Assembly (NCBI GenBank): GCA_963832715.1
Contig: CAWHVB010000006.1
Coordinates: 248,001 to 312,000, forward strand
Direction of reading: 5' to 3'
DNA length: 64,000 nt
Origin: DATFVA01 sp963832715
Lineage (GTDB): Bacteria > Bacteroidota > Ignavibacteria > Ignavibacteriales > Ignavibacteriaceae
The position numbers and the translations under genes were made by a program. Of this stretch, positions 51,560 through 61,780 are shown piece after piece. The notes under the pieces are model-generated. The model was given only the letters and a program-made list of their open reading frames with translations, searched no databases and had not been told where the DNA came from. Position 1 is the first letter of the stretch. Each line of letters begins with the position of its first letter.

Positions 51560-52812
51560 AAGAAAGAAGCAGGATTTTCATCTGGACGTTATTCGATTTT
51601 GCGAATACTGCTTTTTCTGTCATAATAGTTACTGTCATTTTCTCTAAATATTTCTCTAACTACGTTACTGGCGGTCAGAGATGGCTGTGGGGACTTGCGG
51701 TAAGTCTTTCCATGGTGCTTGCTGCCTTTCTGAGTCCCCCCCTTGGCGCTATTGCAGATGTTTCCAGGAATCGTAAAAGATTTCTTCTCATATTTACTAT
51801 CCTTTCAGTAATCTGCACTGCACTGATGTTTTTTGTGAACAAGGGAGATATCCTTTTCGGGTTTATTCTGTTCGTTCTTGCAAATATCGGCTTTGAAGCC
51901 GGCCTGGTTTTCTACGACGCCTTCCTCCCTAATCTGACTGAAAAGAAGAACTTCGGCAGAGTTTCCGGATATGGTTTTGCTATGGGCTATATCGGAGCAC
52001 TTGCTGTACTCCTGATTGTAATGGTGCTTCTTCCCTCAGCGGATTCGCCGGACTACTATTTTTATATAAGACTCTCATTTGTGGTAGCCGCTGCCTTCTT
52101 TCTTTTCTTCTCAGCACCCCTGTTTCTTTTTGTAAGTGAGCCGCATATTGTTGAGCCGATGAAGAAAGATTTAATAAGAGAGGGTATTGATAAAAGTTTT
52201 AAGACATTTAAAGCAATTTTCTTCCAGAGGAAACATCCGGCAGTTTCCAGATTCCTTTTCGCATTTTTTCTCTATAATGATGCTATTATTACAATCATCG
52301 CTTTTGCATCTATATTTGCTTCAAATATACTCAAGATGACGGATGAACAGATAATTCTGTTCTTCGTGATTGTGCAGAGTACTGCAGTACTCGGCTCGTT
52401 TATATTCGGAATTATTTCTGATCATATCGGACCGAAAAAAACAATAACAATAACGCTGGTTGTCTGGGTGATTGTGATTATCGGGGCATTCTTTGTGCAG
52501 ACAGTTCCGGAATTTTACGTCGTTGGATTACTGGCCGGCCTCTCCATAGGATCGTCGCAATCATGCAGCCGGAGCCTGATGGCGTTATTGACGCCTCACG
52601 AGAGGGAAGCTGAGTTCTTTGGATTCTATGACGGATTATTCGGTAAATCCTCGGCGGTGGTCGGTCCGTTTGTATATGGCGTAATATCAGATTTGTCAAA
52701 CGAAAGATTTGCGGCCCTTGCAATAGGGTTATTCTTTATTGCAGGACTTATTATCCTTCAGAAGGTTCAGGTCCCGGCTTATAATAAAGTCCCGTCTCAG
52801 GTAAAGGGTTAA
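51556..52812 (+). CDS. MFS transporter, UMF1/Atg22-like
   Basis: 418 aa, 12 TM helices. Starts ERSRIFIWTLFDFANTAFSVIIVT; SFLSPPLGAIADVSRNRKRFLL is the MFS A-motif region and SIGSSQSCSRSLMALLTPHERE the UMF1 signature. The Atg22-like subfamily is thought to export amino acids. Overlaps nusB by 4 bases. Confidence 0.9.
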   Translation: MKERSRIFIWTLFDFANTAFSVIIVTVIFSKYFSNYVTGGQRWLWGLAVSLSMVLAAFLSPPLGAIADVSRNRKRFLLIFTILSVICTALMFFVNKGDILFGFILFVLANIGFEAGLVFYDAFLPNLTEKKNFGRVSGYGFAMGYIGALAVLLIVMVLLPSADSPDYYFYIRLSFVVAAAFFLFFSAPLFLFVSEPHIVEPMKKDLIREGIDKSFKTFKAIFFQRKHPAVSRFLFAFFLYNDAIITIIAFASIFASNILKMTDEQIILFFVIVQSTAVLGSFIFGIISDHIGPKKTITITLVVWVIVIIGAFFVQTVPEFYVVGLLAGLSIGSSQSCSRSLMALLTPHEREAEFFGFYDGLFGKSSAVVGPFVYGVISDLSNERFAALAIGLFFIAGLIILQKVQVPAYNKVPSQVKG

Positions 52813-52813
52813 T

Positions 52814-53801
52814 TCATACAATTGTATAAATCGGCTTCCCTGTCATTTTTTCTGCATTAAAGCTAAAAGAAATTCTTTTTTCTTCCTGCCTTACATCACA
52901 GGATGAATAACCGCAATATTTACAAAGTTCCGGCTTACAGTAATCGAAATGAATTTTAATCTGCATATTGGAAAATGTTTCAAGCATCTTTTCTTCAATT
53001 TCATTTTCTTCGGTATGCGATTTCTGGATAGTAAAATAGTAGGGGAGTATCAGGTGAAAATCCAGGTATATTGTATCTCCCGATATCCAGAACCTGAGTT
53101 CATGTATATCAATCCAGTATTCTTTTTTGATTTTGTTAAGGTGAGTAACAATTTTTTCAAGCTGTACAGGATCCGTTTCATTCATCAGCCCGCCGATTGA
53201 TTCCCTCATTAGCCTGTATCCTGTGTATAAAATATTTATTGCTACGGCTATTGCAAATATCGGATCGAGCAGCTGATATCCTGTTGCCATTACGAGTATA
53301 ACACCTATTATAACTCCGATGCTCGTATAAGAATCAGTCAGGACATGCTTGCCGTCTGCAACAAGAGTCAGGGAATTCGTGCGTTTACCCATTCTTACAA
53401 GGTATGTTCCAAGCAGCAGGTTTATACCCCCGGCGGCACTGACAACTATAACGCCGATATTCAGCTGACGTAAGTTTGAACCGTGTATGATATCAAGGAC
53501 AGAAGTATAAATAATAAACACCGCTGCGGTGAGTATTAAAAATCCTTCTATTCCCGCGGAGAAATATTCGACGTTGCCGTGACCATATAAATGAGACTCA
53601 TCAGCAGGTTTTGAACTCAATATAATACTATAAAGGGCCATTGATGTGGCCAGAACATGTACCACCGATTCCGCCGCATCGGAAAAAATGGCTGCAGACC
53701 CGGTAACCAGGTATGCTCCCATTTTTGAAAGAGAACATGATTATTCCAATGGACAGAGACAGGTAGGCTGCTCTCTTTTTCAGATTTATGTTATCTATCA
53801 T
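52814..53801 (-). CDS. Cation-diffusion-facilitator transporter (frameshifted near the start)
   Basis: Open frame 52814-53722 gives 302 aa of a CDF family protein: GAYLVTGSAAIFSDAAESVV, HLYGHGNVEYFS, DSYTSIGVIIGVILV-like helices and a Cys-rich cytoplasmic tail (CKPELCKYCGYSSCD). The true start is probably ATG 53801 behind GGGGAGA: that frame reads the family N terminus (MIDNINLKKRAAYLSLSIGI) and then shifts at the A5 run near 53726-53730, where one extra A breaks it. Exports Zn/Fe/Co-class metal from the cytoplasm; the ion is not readable. The tail cysteines could be a metal sensor. Confidence 0.85.
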
Positions 53802-53815
53802 CTATCTCCCCAAAA

Positions 53816-54910
53816 TTAATTAGCTTTCATTACTATCAGCGTCAGGTCATCCTGAACTGGTGAAGAATATGTAAAATTCCTGATTGAATTTATAATAATA
53901 TCCTGAATTTCTTTAGGCGATTTATTAGGGTTGTCACAAATCAACCGGGTCAGATTTTCCTCGCCGAATGTACGGTAGTATTCATCCATTGCTTCCACAA
54001 CACCGTCGGTATATAAGACAAATACGTCTCCGCTCTGCGGTATAAGAGTGATCTCTTCAGTAGAGTTTGAGAAGACCGGCTCGTTGGCAAGTCCTATGCC
54101 CATGCCCCGGGGAGTGACCCTGCAGCAGGTGCCGGAAGATTTACTGTAATGCAGGAGAGGCATATGACCAGCACGGGATAGGATAATTTCCCCGCCCGAA
54201 TTTACTTCTGCAATACTTAAAGTAAGAAATGATCCTTTGCGTAAAATTCTTTTGAGGTTCTTATTCAGTGTCAATAATATGTCCCTGGGCGAGGAATCTT
54301 CTTTAACAATGTTGTGAAGGATCGATTGTACCTGAACCATATGAAGTGCGGCCGACATTCCTTTTCCCGATACATCGCCAATTACTACAAAAGTTTTATC
54401 CTTACTTAAATCCGGTTTAATAAAATCGTAATAATCTCCGCCTACTTCTTTAGCTGTTTCCATATAGCAAGCTATTTCGTAAAACTTATTTTCCGGCGGG
54501 ACCTTCGGCATCATATTTAACTGTATTTCACGAGCAACTTCAAGTTCATCCTTGGCTGTAAGTTTATCGGCAAGTTCAAAAGCTACGAGAAGGTTGATAA
54601 GTACAAATCCCCAGATTGCGAATCCCCAGTCATTTCCAAAATAACCAAGAATAAATAGTATTAAACCAAGCGAATAAATGATCCTCCGCATAGGGGTAAG
54701 AAGGTTCAGAAACTCTGCGAAAAGATTCCTCACGAACAGGAAAAAGTCCAATATCCTGTTTCGGCTCTTCTCAGGTTTCTTCATCCTGCGGACATAAAAA
54801 TCATAAACTTCGGGTACGTCCCTTTTGACAAGTTTCTGAAACTCGTTATAGTTGAGTTCACCGGTGTAGAACCGGAATAATCGTCTTAGTCTGTCAAATA
54901 GGTTGTTCAT
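53816..54910 (-). CDS. RsbU/SpoIIE-type PP2C protein phosphatase
   Basis: 364 aa. N-terminal ~110 residues with two TM helices (about 78-95, 98-115), then an extended linker AREIQLNMMPKVPP and a PP2C core: VGGDYYDF, VIGDVSGKGMSAALHM, AGHMPLLHY, LYTDGVVEA and QDDLTLIV with the metal-binding Asp residues. Members switch partner anti-anti-sigma factors; no partner is adjacent. A second such gene starts at 61781. Confidence 0.93.
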   Translation of the reverse strand: MNNLFDRLRRLFRFYTGELNYNEFQKLVKRDVPEVYDFYVRRMKKPEKSRNRILDFFLFVRNLFAEFLNLLTPMRRIIYSLGLILFILGYFGNDWGFAIWGFVLINLLVAFELADKLTAKDELEVAREIQLNMMPKVPPENKFYEIACYMETAKEVGGDYYDFIKPDLSKDKTFVVIGDVSGKGMSAALHMVQVQSILHNIVKEDSSPRDILLTLNKNLKRILRKGSFLTLSIAEVNSGGEIILSRAGHMPLLHYSKSSGTCCRVTPRGMGIGLANEPVFSNSTEEITLIPQSGDVFVLYTDGVVEAMDEYYRTFGEENLTRLICDNPNKSPKEIQDIIINSIRNFTYSSPVQDDLTLIVMKAN

Positions 54911-55001
54911 GTAACTGCCTTCACAAACCCGGGCGGTGCATTATTAAATTCAGGGACTTGTTCACGATTATACAATGTAAATAGATATAGGGAATTCATT
55001 A

Positions 55002-56159
55002 TTAAACTTTGCTTAAAATATCGGCTGCTTCTTCCAGCACTTCATCTTTCTTCGCAAAACATACTCTCAGCAGTTTTTGACCGCTCTTCTCATTATAAAA
55101 AGGGGATAGTGGTATAGTTGCTATACCTGCTTCTCTTGTCAGCTTTTCAGCAAATTCCATATCACCCATATCCGTAATTCGTGAATAGTCAAGAAGCTGA
55201 AAATATGTTCCTGAAGCCGGTTTGAAAATCCACCTGGAATCCTTCATATACTTCAGGAATAAATCTCTTTTCCGTTCATAAAAATTATTGAGCTTCAGGT
55301 AATGACTTTCATTATCTAAATACTCCGAGTAAGCGTACTGGATAGGTGTATTAACCGCAAAAACTATAAACTGGTGAATTTTCCGGAATTCTTTCATCAT
55401 TGCCCCCGGTGCCGCACAATAACCTAGTTTCCAGCCGGTCGTATGAAAAGTTTTGCCGAAAGAAGATATAACAAAAGCTTTCTTAGAGAGTTCCTTCGAA
55501 CCGGATATGGAAATATGCTGCCTCTCATCAAACACTATATGCTCGTACACTTCATCACTAATCACAAAAATATCCTTATCCCTGGTAAGATCCTCAAGGT
55601 TTTTTATATCTGTCTCATTTAATACACTGCCGGTCGGATTATGTGGTGAATTAAGGAAAATCATCTTTGTCCTGTCAGTTACGGCTTTAAAAGCTTTATC
55701 CCAGTCAATTGAAAAATCAGTATTGTTAAGGGGGACAAATACAGGGGTGCCGCCATTAATTTTTACTGAAGGGGCATAGCTGTCATACGCAGGTTCAAAT
55801 AAAATTACTTCATCACCCGGATGTATCACTGCTGAGACGGCAGTATAGATTGCCTGGGTTGCACCCGCAGTGATGTTGATTTCAGTCTCCGGATCATACC
55901 TACGACCATAAAGCTTATTTATTTTTTCAGAGATTTTGTGTCTTAAAACCGGTACGCCCTGCATAGGGGCATATTGATTGAACCCTTTACTCATGTAGTA
56001 ATCTACCAGGTCAATTAACTCTTCGCGGCAGTTGAAATCCGGAAATCCCTGGCTGAGATTAATTGCATTGTGTTCTGCCGCCATCCGCGACATGACTGTG
56101 AATATGGTAGTTCCCACATCAGGCAGCTTTGATTTAAGCAAGTCGATATTATTATTCAT
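55002..56159 (-). CDS. Class I/II aminotransferase, methionine aminotransferase type
   Basis: 385 aa PLP enzyme. AINLSQGFPDF, NSPHNPTGSVLNETD and the cofactor Lys in SSFGKTFHTTGWKLGY; these are hallmarks of the YbdL/kynurenine-aminotransferase group. YbdL makes methionine from its 2-oxo acid in salvage. Aromatic amino acids are possible substrates. Confidence 0.93.
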   Translation of the reverse strand: MNNNIDLLKSKLPDVGTTIFTVMSRMAAEHNAINLSQGFPDFNCREELIDLVDYYMSKGFNQYAPMQGVPVLRHKISEKINKLYGRRYDPETEINITAGATQAIYTAVSAVIHPGDEVILFEPAYDSYAPSVKINGGTPVFVPLNNTDFSIDWDKAFKAVTDRTKMIFLNSPHNPTGSVLNETDIKNLEDLTRDKDIFVISDEVYEHIVFDERQHISISGSKELSKKAFVISSFGKTFHTTGWKLGYCAAPGAMMKEFRKIHQFIVFAVNTPIQYAYSEYLDNESHYLKLNNFYERKRDLFLKYMKDSRWIFKPASGTYFQLLDYSRITDMGDMEFAEKLTREAGIATIPLSPFYNEKSGQKLLRVCFAKKDEVLEEAADILSKV

Positions 56160-56299
56160 TTTAATGAATCAATTAATTATACCGTCTTAAAATAAATAAA
56201 ATATATTACTGACTGAAGTATATCCGTTATAAATGGAATGACTGAGTGATTTTTAATCGATATACGGGGTTTGGTTCCGTCAGAGCCGGGCCTATATGG

Positions 56300-57841
56300 T
56301 TAGTCCACATTAAATTCAGTACCGGCAGGACGAATTGAATCATATAAAGATTTTAACCTGTCGTATGCAAACCTGTTTCCGCGTTGTGCCGAATCCCTGT
56401 AGTATTTTACTGCTTTAGCTTTGTCTCTTTCAAAGCCTATACCGTTTTCATACGCGTATGCTACAGCTGACTGCGCAAGTACAGAACCTTTGCCGGATGC
56501 AGACAGCAGCTGATCTAGTTTAGTTTCATAGTTTGAAGTTGACAATTGATCCAGTACAATTGCCGCATTCATCCGTATTTCTGCTTCTTTTGAGCCAAGG
56601 TTTTTAGCACGCTGCCATAAGGTAAAGGCTTTCTGCATATTCTGCTGTTCTTTACCCGATGAATAAAAATACAATCCATACTCAAGAAGGGCTGGAGTGA
56701 AGTCTTTATCTGCAGATTCCGCAAGCAGATTTAATGCATCCTTAAGGGTGATCTGGTGATCAAGTCCCAGAATCTCAAGTCCGTACCAATCGAACATTGC
56801 CGTTTTATTGCCTGCATCACTTGCATTTTTTATTAATGGGAAAAATCTACCGGCTTTTTCCATTTTGTAAAGAAGGATTGAGGCAGTAGGACTATCAAGT
56901 CTGGCTGCCCTGATGTAATATTCAATTGCTTTCAGGAGGTCCTTCTCATAATAAATGCCCGATTCATATAAATTGCCGAGAAACGCCAACGCTTCAGGAC
57001 TTCCATATTCTGCAGCTTCATTGATTAAGGAAATGAATGAAGCTATTGTGACAAAATTTGTATCCTTCAGGCTGTTTTTAACTGAATCTGAGAGAAGGGT
57101 ATAGCCTGAATGAGTCAAATCTTCAAGCAGTCTTTTATGAGTTACATCCGGAATGGAATCGAGTACATTTTCAAAATCTATGAAGACCAATCCCAGTGAA
57201 GATTTAAGCGAAGCATTATCCTCCGGTGCTGCAGTTGAATCAGCCTGGTTCAGGTTTGACGCAGTTGTATCTATCTTAGCCTCGGGCACTTTAGCTTTAA
57301 TTTCTTTTAATGTCTCCTCAGCATCCTGATTTCCCTTCTCAGCAGATTTGCTTATCCAGCTGTAAGCCTTGCCCCAATTTCGTTTAACAATAAGATTATC
57401 GGTATAGAGCAGACCGACAGCGTATTCTGCCGGCGGCATTCCTTCCTCAGCAGCCTCCTTAAAAAACTTAAATGCTTTGAAAGGATCCCATTCTGTCCCC
57501 CAGCCGTTTATAAGTAATATTGCATAGTTGTACTTCGCCGCAGTAACGCCATGATCGGCGGCGCTCTTTATCCATTTCGCAGCTTTAACCGTATCAGCTT
57601 CAACTCCCTCTCCAAGAAGATATCTTATCCCGAGTTCATGCTGTGCAAGAGGATCACCGGAATTGGCCTCTCTTATAAGATTAAACTGCTGCCAGATCCT
57701 GTAGGAAAGATCGGGCTGGTAAAACAGATTGGGTCTTTGAGAGGGTCTGTTGTTCTTAAATGCAAAGCTTTTTGTAGAATCCTGACCAAATGCAGAGGTG
57801 ACAATTATCAGGCAGGAAAGGATTATAAAAAGAATTTTCAA
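56300..57841 (-). CDS. Sel1-repeat protein, secreted
   Basis: 513 aa. Signal peptide (to about 19, SAFGQ). Sel1-like repeats such as ADHGVTAAKYNYAILLINGWG, AAEEGMPPAEYAVGLLY, AEYGSPEALAFLGNLYESG and SASGKGSVLAQSAVAYAYENG in two groups. Sel1 solenoids scaffold protein complexes; the partner is unknown. Faces the periplasm or outside. Confidence 0.88.
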   Translation of the reverse strand: MKILFIILSCLIIVTSAFGQDSTKSFAFKNNRPSQRPNLFYQPDLSYRIWQQFNLIREANSGDPLAQHELGIRYLLGEGVEADTVKAAKWIKSAADHGVTAAKYNYAILLINGWGTEWDPFKAFKFFKEAAEEGMPPAEYAVGLLYTDNLIVKRNWGKAYSWISKSAEKGNQDAEETLKEIKAKVPEAKIDTTASNLNQADSTAAPEDNASLKSSLGLVFIDFENVLDSIPDVTHKRLLEDLTHSGYTLLSDSVKNSLKDTNFVTIASFISLINEAAEYGSPEALAFLGNLYESGIYYEKDLLKAIEYYIRAARLDSPTASILLYKMEKAGRFFPLIKNASDAGNKTAMFDWYGLEILGLDHQITLKDALNLLAESADKDFTPALLEYGLYFYSSGKEQQNMQKAFTLWQRAKNLGSKEAEIRMNAAIVLDQLSTSNYETKLDQLLSASGKGSVLAQSAVAYAYENGIGFERDKAKAVKYYRDSAQRGNRFAYDRLKSLYDSIRPAGTEFNVD

Positions 57842-57926
57842 AGTATAAAAATATTTTGGTGTTAAATAGAATAAATTATAGGAAGACGTACTATTCCAGA
57901 ATGATTACCAATATTAGAAACAAATA

Positions 57927-58262
57927 TTATAATAAAAGTTTAATAAAAGGAGCGAATTTTTCAGGAAGGGGAAATTGTTTATCTTCAATATAATCTTCAG
58001 ATATCTTGTTTATCCATTCCCTGTTCGATTTGATTCCGCTTATCTCAATCATTAAAGGGTTATCACCAATTAATTTATAACTGCTGATCTCAACCTGCAC
58101 CGGCTTTTCCTCACCTTTCAGCAAAACCGAGATGTAAATATTTTTTTCACTGCTGTTAACTTCAAAATCTATGAGTTCACCATAATTTTCAATTTTCTTT
58201 TTTAGTATAAGTCTTGCTGAAACATTTGTCAATTCATCTTTTATGTTTGAAAGGAATCCCAT
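57927..58262 (-). CDS. Small hypothetical protein
   Basis: 111 aa from ATG 58262, chosen because the upstream gene stops at 58264, one base before it; the frame is open back to 58331. Mixed alpha/beta, basic, no Cys or TM helix. I do not recognise a family. Directly follows the outer-membrane barrel, so it is probably co-translated with it. Confidence 0.6.
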   Translation of the reverse strand: MGFLSNIKDELTNVSARLILKKKIENYGELIDFEVNSSEKNIYISVLLKGEEKPVQVEISSYKLIGDNPLMIEISGIKSNREWINKISEDYIEDKQFPLPEKFAPFIKLLL

Positions 58263-58263
58263 C

Positions 58264-59976
58264 TTATTGATCATCTGAAAATTTAATAACCTGCGGTTCA
58301 TCAAAATTAAAATCCCTTTTTCCCAGCGCAAAAGTCGCAGAAAATGTAATTTCTATCCTTCCGGCCCCGGAAGCTGGATTATAAGGATTATAAACCATTG
58401 CCAGTTCAAAGTTAGTTTTTGATATCGACTGATTTTGTGTCCTGAATCCAAAGCCATACCCCTGGTAAACACGGCTTGATAATAAATTCTGATCAGCTCC
58501 CGCTATTAAGCCGTAATCTGCAAAGACAATTCCGCCTATAACAAAGCCCAGTATCGTGTAAGGAGTAAATACTCTCATCTCAAGATCCAGAACATTTCTT
58601 TTTTGCCCGGGAATTGCAAGTTCATTAAAGCCGGGCATACCTGAGGCCCTGTCAAGATAAATCTGTTCCGCATCGAACCTGTTGAACCCAAGAATATAAT
58701 TATTTTGAATGAAGATTCTTCCTTTCCATTTATCTTTTAACAGAAGGGGAGAATGATACAGGACACCTATCCTTATAGTATTTTGTTCCCAGCTATTTGC
58801 ATACCTGAACCCGCCAAGTTCAAAATTTCCCGAGAAGTATCCCATGTTCTCTGCCCGTACCGAATATATAAGCTGCATTCCATAATACCATCGATTAGAG
58901 AATTCCCTGGAATCTGAACCGGTTGTGAATGCTGCCATTCCGCCGACAGGAATATCTTCGGTTACGCCGAATTCATCCACATAATACGATTTATAAAATT
59001 CCCTGTTTATCAATCCAAAACTTGCCAGGTATAGCCTGTGATTCTCAAATATCTGATTTGAATCAGGGAATACCTTCGGCCTGATCCTGTAATGTTTCCG
59101 GTAGTATCTCCCGGAAAGTATGAAGGATGAGTTCCGTTTGAACTGCTGTGAACCGAACAAAACAGGAAACGACCTACCTACCCATAAATCCTGTGCATCA
59201 AAGCTGTGGGGAATCAGGGTGATTGATTTATTAATATCAATAAACCTGAGATCATCATGCTTCCAGGTAAAATTGAGACCACCTGCCCATCTCGTGCTTG
59301 TTGCAAAAAATGTTCTGCTCAGGTTAAGGCCGAATAAGTTGCTTTTATTATTACTTGCAATATTTAACGAAGCATCTACAAAAGATCCCTTAATATTGTG
59401 CATCGTATAGTCAAACTGTCCTCCCCAGCCGATATATTTGTCTTCATCATGGGTTATAGTTATACCTGCAGAATGGCCTATCCCTAAAAAATTATTGTCC
59501 TTTAATCCAAGATAGCCGTTTTTATTTTTGGGACTATACGATAGTTGAGGATCCAGGGTCCATTTATCCTTCGTTTTAACATTCACATTAACCTTTCCGT
59601 TTCCCTCTGCTTTCTCAATAGATATTCTTGCATCATAAAAATACCCTGATTTTCGTAATAGTCTTTCGCTGTCGTCAATGGCCTGCGGATCCAGCTTATC
59701 ACCTTCTTTAAAAAGCAGAATATTCTTAATCACCCAGGTTTGTGTTCTAAAATGAAGCGCATTCCCTATTTCCCCGAAAATATCAGGCTGCCATTCATTT
59801 CCATCCTGTATGGAAGGACCGGCAACATCGATATTATTAATATAAATTTTACTGATGATTTTACCTTCGTTAGCTTTAATCCTTGCTGAATCGGTAGGCG
59901 GAGTGAATGCAAATAATCCGGAATGTAGGATCACTGTCATTGCAATTATAAGAACAAAAATTCTGCTATTAATCAT
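58264..59976 (-). CDS. POTRA/surface-antigen outer-membrane barrel protein (BamA-like)
   Basis: 570 aa from ATG 59976, chosen because a signal peptide follows (FVLIIAMTVILHSGLFAF); the frame continues to 60249 but those residues look like divergent promoter sequence. POTRA-like segment about 35-150 (ALHFRTQTWVIKNILLFKEG, LLRKSGYFYDARISIE), then a beta barrel (GYLGLKDNNFLGIGHS, ENFELGGF-like SGNFELGGFRY). Shorter than BamA, with only one or two POTRA domains, so an Omp85-like member of unknown role rather than BamA itself. Confidence 0.8.
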   Translation of the reverse strand: MINSRIFVLIIAMTVILHSGLFAFTPPTDSARIKANEGKIISKIYINNIDVAGPSIQDGNEWQPDIFGEIGNALHFRTQTWVIKNILLFKEGDKLDPQAIDDSERLLRKSGYFYDARISIEKAEGNGKVNVNVKTKDKWTLDPQLSYSPKNKNGYLGLKDNNFLGIGHSAGITITHDEDKYIGWGGQFDYTMHNIKGSFVDASLNIASNNKSNLFGLNLSRTFFATSTRWAGGLNFTWKHDDLRFIDINKSITLIPHSFDAQDLWVGRSFPVLFGSQQFKRNSSFILSGRYYRKHYRIRPKVFPDSNQIFENHRLYLASFGLINREFYKSYYVDEFGVTEDIPVGGMAAFTTGSDSREFSNRWYYGMQLIYSVRAENMGYFSGNFELGGFRYANSWEQNTIRIGVLYHSPLLLKDKWKGRIFIQNNYILGFNRFDAEQIYLDRASGMPGFNELAIPGQKRNVLDLEMRVFTPYTILGFVIGGIVFADYGLIAGADQNLLSSRVYQGYGFGFRTQNQSISKTNFELAMVYNPYNPASGAGRIEITFSATFALGKRDFNFDEPQVIKFSDDQ

Positions 59977-60156
59977 ATATTCAAGATATCGTTTATTACG
60001 ATATGTTAACAATACCTTTATTATGGTTCTGTGACCCCGGGGGAATTTCGTAATTATCGCATATTTTCTTGACCTATATATCCTATTAAAGTAACTTGAA
60101 TCCCATAAAAAACTGATAATTGTCACAGAAGACTTTACCAACTTCATAGGTACTAT

Positions 60157-61761
60157 ATGGGAGTTAATGTTTCCGCAGCCGATCTGGTGGTAATTGCCGG
60201 TTATATTATTCTCGTTCTTGCCATTGGATTTTACTTCAGAAAAAAACACAAAAACAGTGAAGAATACTTTCTTGCAGGCAGAAATGTGGGCTGGATAGCG
60301 ATTGGTGCATCTCTGTTTGCAACGAATATTTCAAGCGAGCATTTCCTGGGGCTTGCAGGAACGGGTGCGCAATCCGGACTGGCCGTAGGACATTTTGAAT
60401 GGCTCGCTTGTCTCATCGTGCTTCTCCTGGGATGGGTATTTACGCCTTTTTACCTTAAATCAGGTGTGTTTACTATGCCTGAATTCCTCGAAAAACGCTA
60501 CAACAGCGCCTCAAGGTATTATTTAAGCATAGTTTCGATAATTGCTTACGTTCTTACCAAAATATCTATAGCGCTTTATGCCGGGGGGATTCTGCTGAAT
60601 GCTGTAATGGGATGGGATATGTATACATCGGCGGTTGTGATAGTTTTAATCACGGGACTTTATACCGTAATCGGGGGGCTATCTGCCGTTATATATACTG
60701 ACCTTGTACAAATGTTCATACTCATAGGCGGTTCGGTGGTTTTAACTATTCTGGGGTTGAACCAGGCAGGCGGCTGGGATAAACTGGTAGCGGGAACTCC
60801 CGTTTCCTATTGGCACATGTTTAAGCCTATGTCGGATCCTGATTTTCCATGGACCGGAATCGTTTTCGGAGCACCGATCCTGGGAATATGGTACTGGTGT
60901 ACAGACCAGTACATTGTACAAAGAGTTCTAAGTGCAAGAAATTTATCAAACGCACAGAGCGGAACAGTCTTCGCCGGCTTTCTGAAGATATTACCAGTAT
61001 TTATTCTTATACTTCCCGGCATCATTGCTTTCTACCTTTCGAAAGGAACTATAAGCGGTGATCAGGCATACGCATGGATGATTACTAACCTGCTGCCTTC
61101 AGGATTAAAAGGACTTGTAGTTGCCGGACTGCTTGCTGCCCTGATGTCCTCACTAAGTGCTATGTTTAATTCAACTTCAACCCTGCTGACTATTGATATT
61201 TATAAAAAACTGAAACCCGGAGCCGATGAAAAAGCCACAGTGAATTTCGGACGTATTACAACGGGCGTGATGGTTGTGCTCGGACTACTATGGATTCCGT
61301 TCATTGGACTGCTCAGCGATAACAGAATGTATGTTTATCTCCAGAGTGTACAGGCTTATATTTCTCCACCAATAGCCGCTTGTTTTCTTTTCGGTATTTT
61401 CTGGAAACGGGTGAATGGTAAAGGTGCAATAGCTGCTCTGCTGACCGGTTTGATCCTTGGCGGAATAAGACTTGTCCTTGAAATACAGAATAAAATCTCT
61501 CCATTGTCTAATGATTTCCTGAGGTTCACCGCTTCAATTAACTTTCTGCACTTCGCAATCTTCCTGTTCGTCATCTGCTCGGCAGTCCTTGTTGCAGTCA
61601 GCCTCGCAACGGAAGTGCCTGCGGGAAAGAAACTTGAAAAATTGGTAATCTCAACCGGGGACATTAATTACAAAGCGGATTCAAAATGGCGGAAGGTTAA
61701 CATTGCCGCATCAGTTGTACTTGTTGTAACATTAGCGTTCCTTTGGTGGACATTCGGATAA
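60157..61761 (+). CDS. SSS-family sodium/solute symporter
   Basis: 534 aa, about 13 TM helices. SEEYFLAGRNVGWIAIGASL, SSEHFLGLAGTGAQSG and TGLYTVIGGLSAVIYTDLVQ are SLC5/SSS signatures, with Na+-site Ser/Thr in ALMSSLSAMFNSTSTLLT. The GLSAV and YWCTDQYIVQR features match sugar (SGLT-like) members. Co-directional with the phosphatase 19 bases downstream. Confidence 0.93.
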   Translation: MGVNVSAADLVVIAGYIILVLAIGFYFRKKHKNSEEYFLAGRNVGWIAIGASLFATNISSEHFLGLAGTGAQSGLAVGHFEWLACLIVLLLGWVFTPFYLKSGVFTMPEFLEKRYNSASRYYLSIVSIIAYVLTKISIALYAGGILLNAVMGWDMYTSAVVIVLITGLYTVIGGLSAVIYTDLVQMFILIGGSVVLTILGLNQAGGWDKLVAGTPVSYWHMFKPMSDPDFPWTGIVFGAPILGIWYWCTDQYIVQRVLSARNLSNAQSGTVFAGFLKILPVFILILPGIIAFYLSKGTISGDQAYAWMITNLLPSGLKGLVVAGLLAALMSSLSAMFNSTSTLLTIDIYKKLKPGADEKATVNFGRITTGVMVVLGLLWIPFIGLLSDNRMYVYLQSVQAYISPPIAACFLFGIFWKRVNGKGAIAALLTGLILGGIRLVLEIQNKISPLSNDFLRFTASINFLHFAIFLFVICSAVLVAVSLATEVPAGKKLEKLVISTGDINYKADSKWRKVNIAASVVLVVTLAFLWWTFG

Positions 61762-61780
61762 AATTTAACGAAGAAAATAA

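Noticed and set aside
60000..60249. N-terminal extension of the outer-membrane barrel protein
   Set aside because: Lacks coding character, overlaps the divergent symporter start, and would bury the signal peptide.
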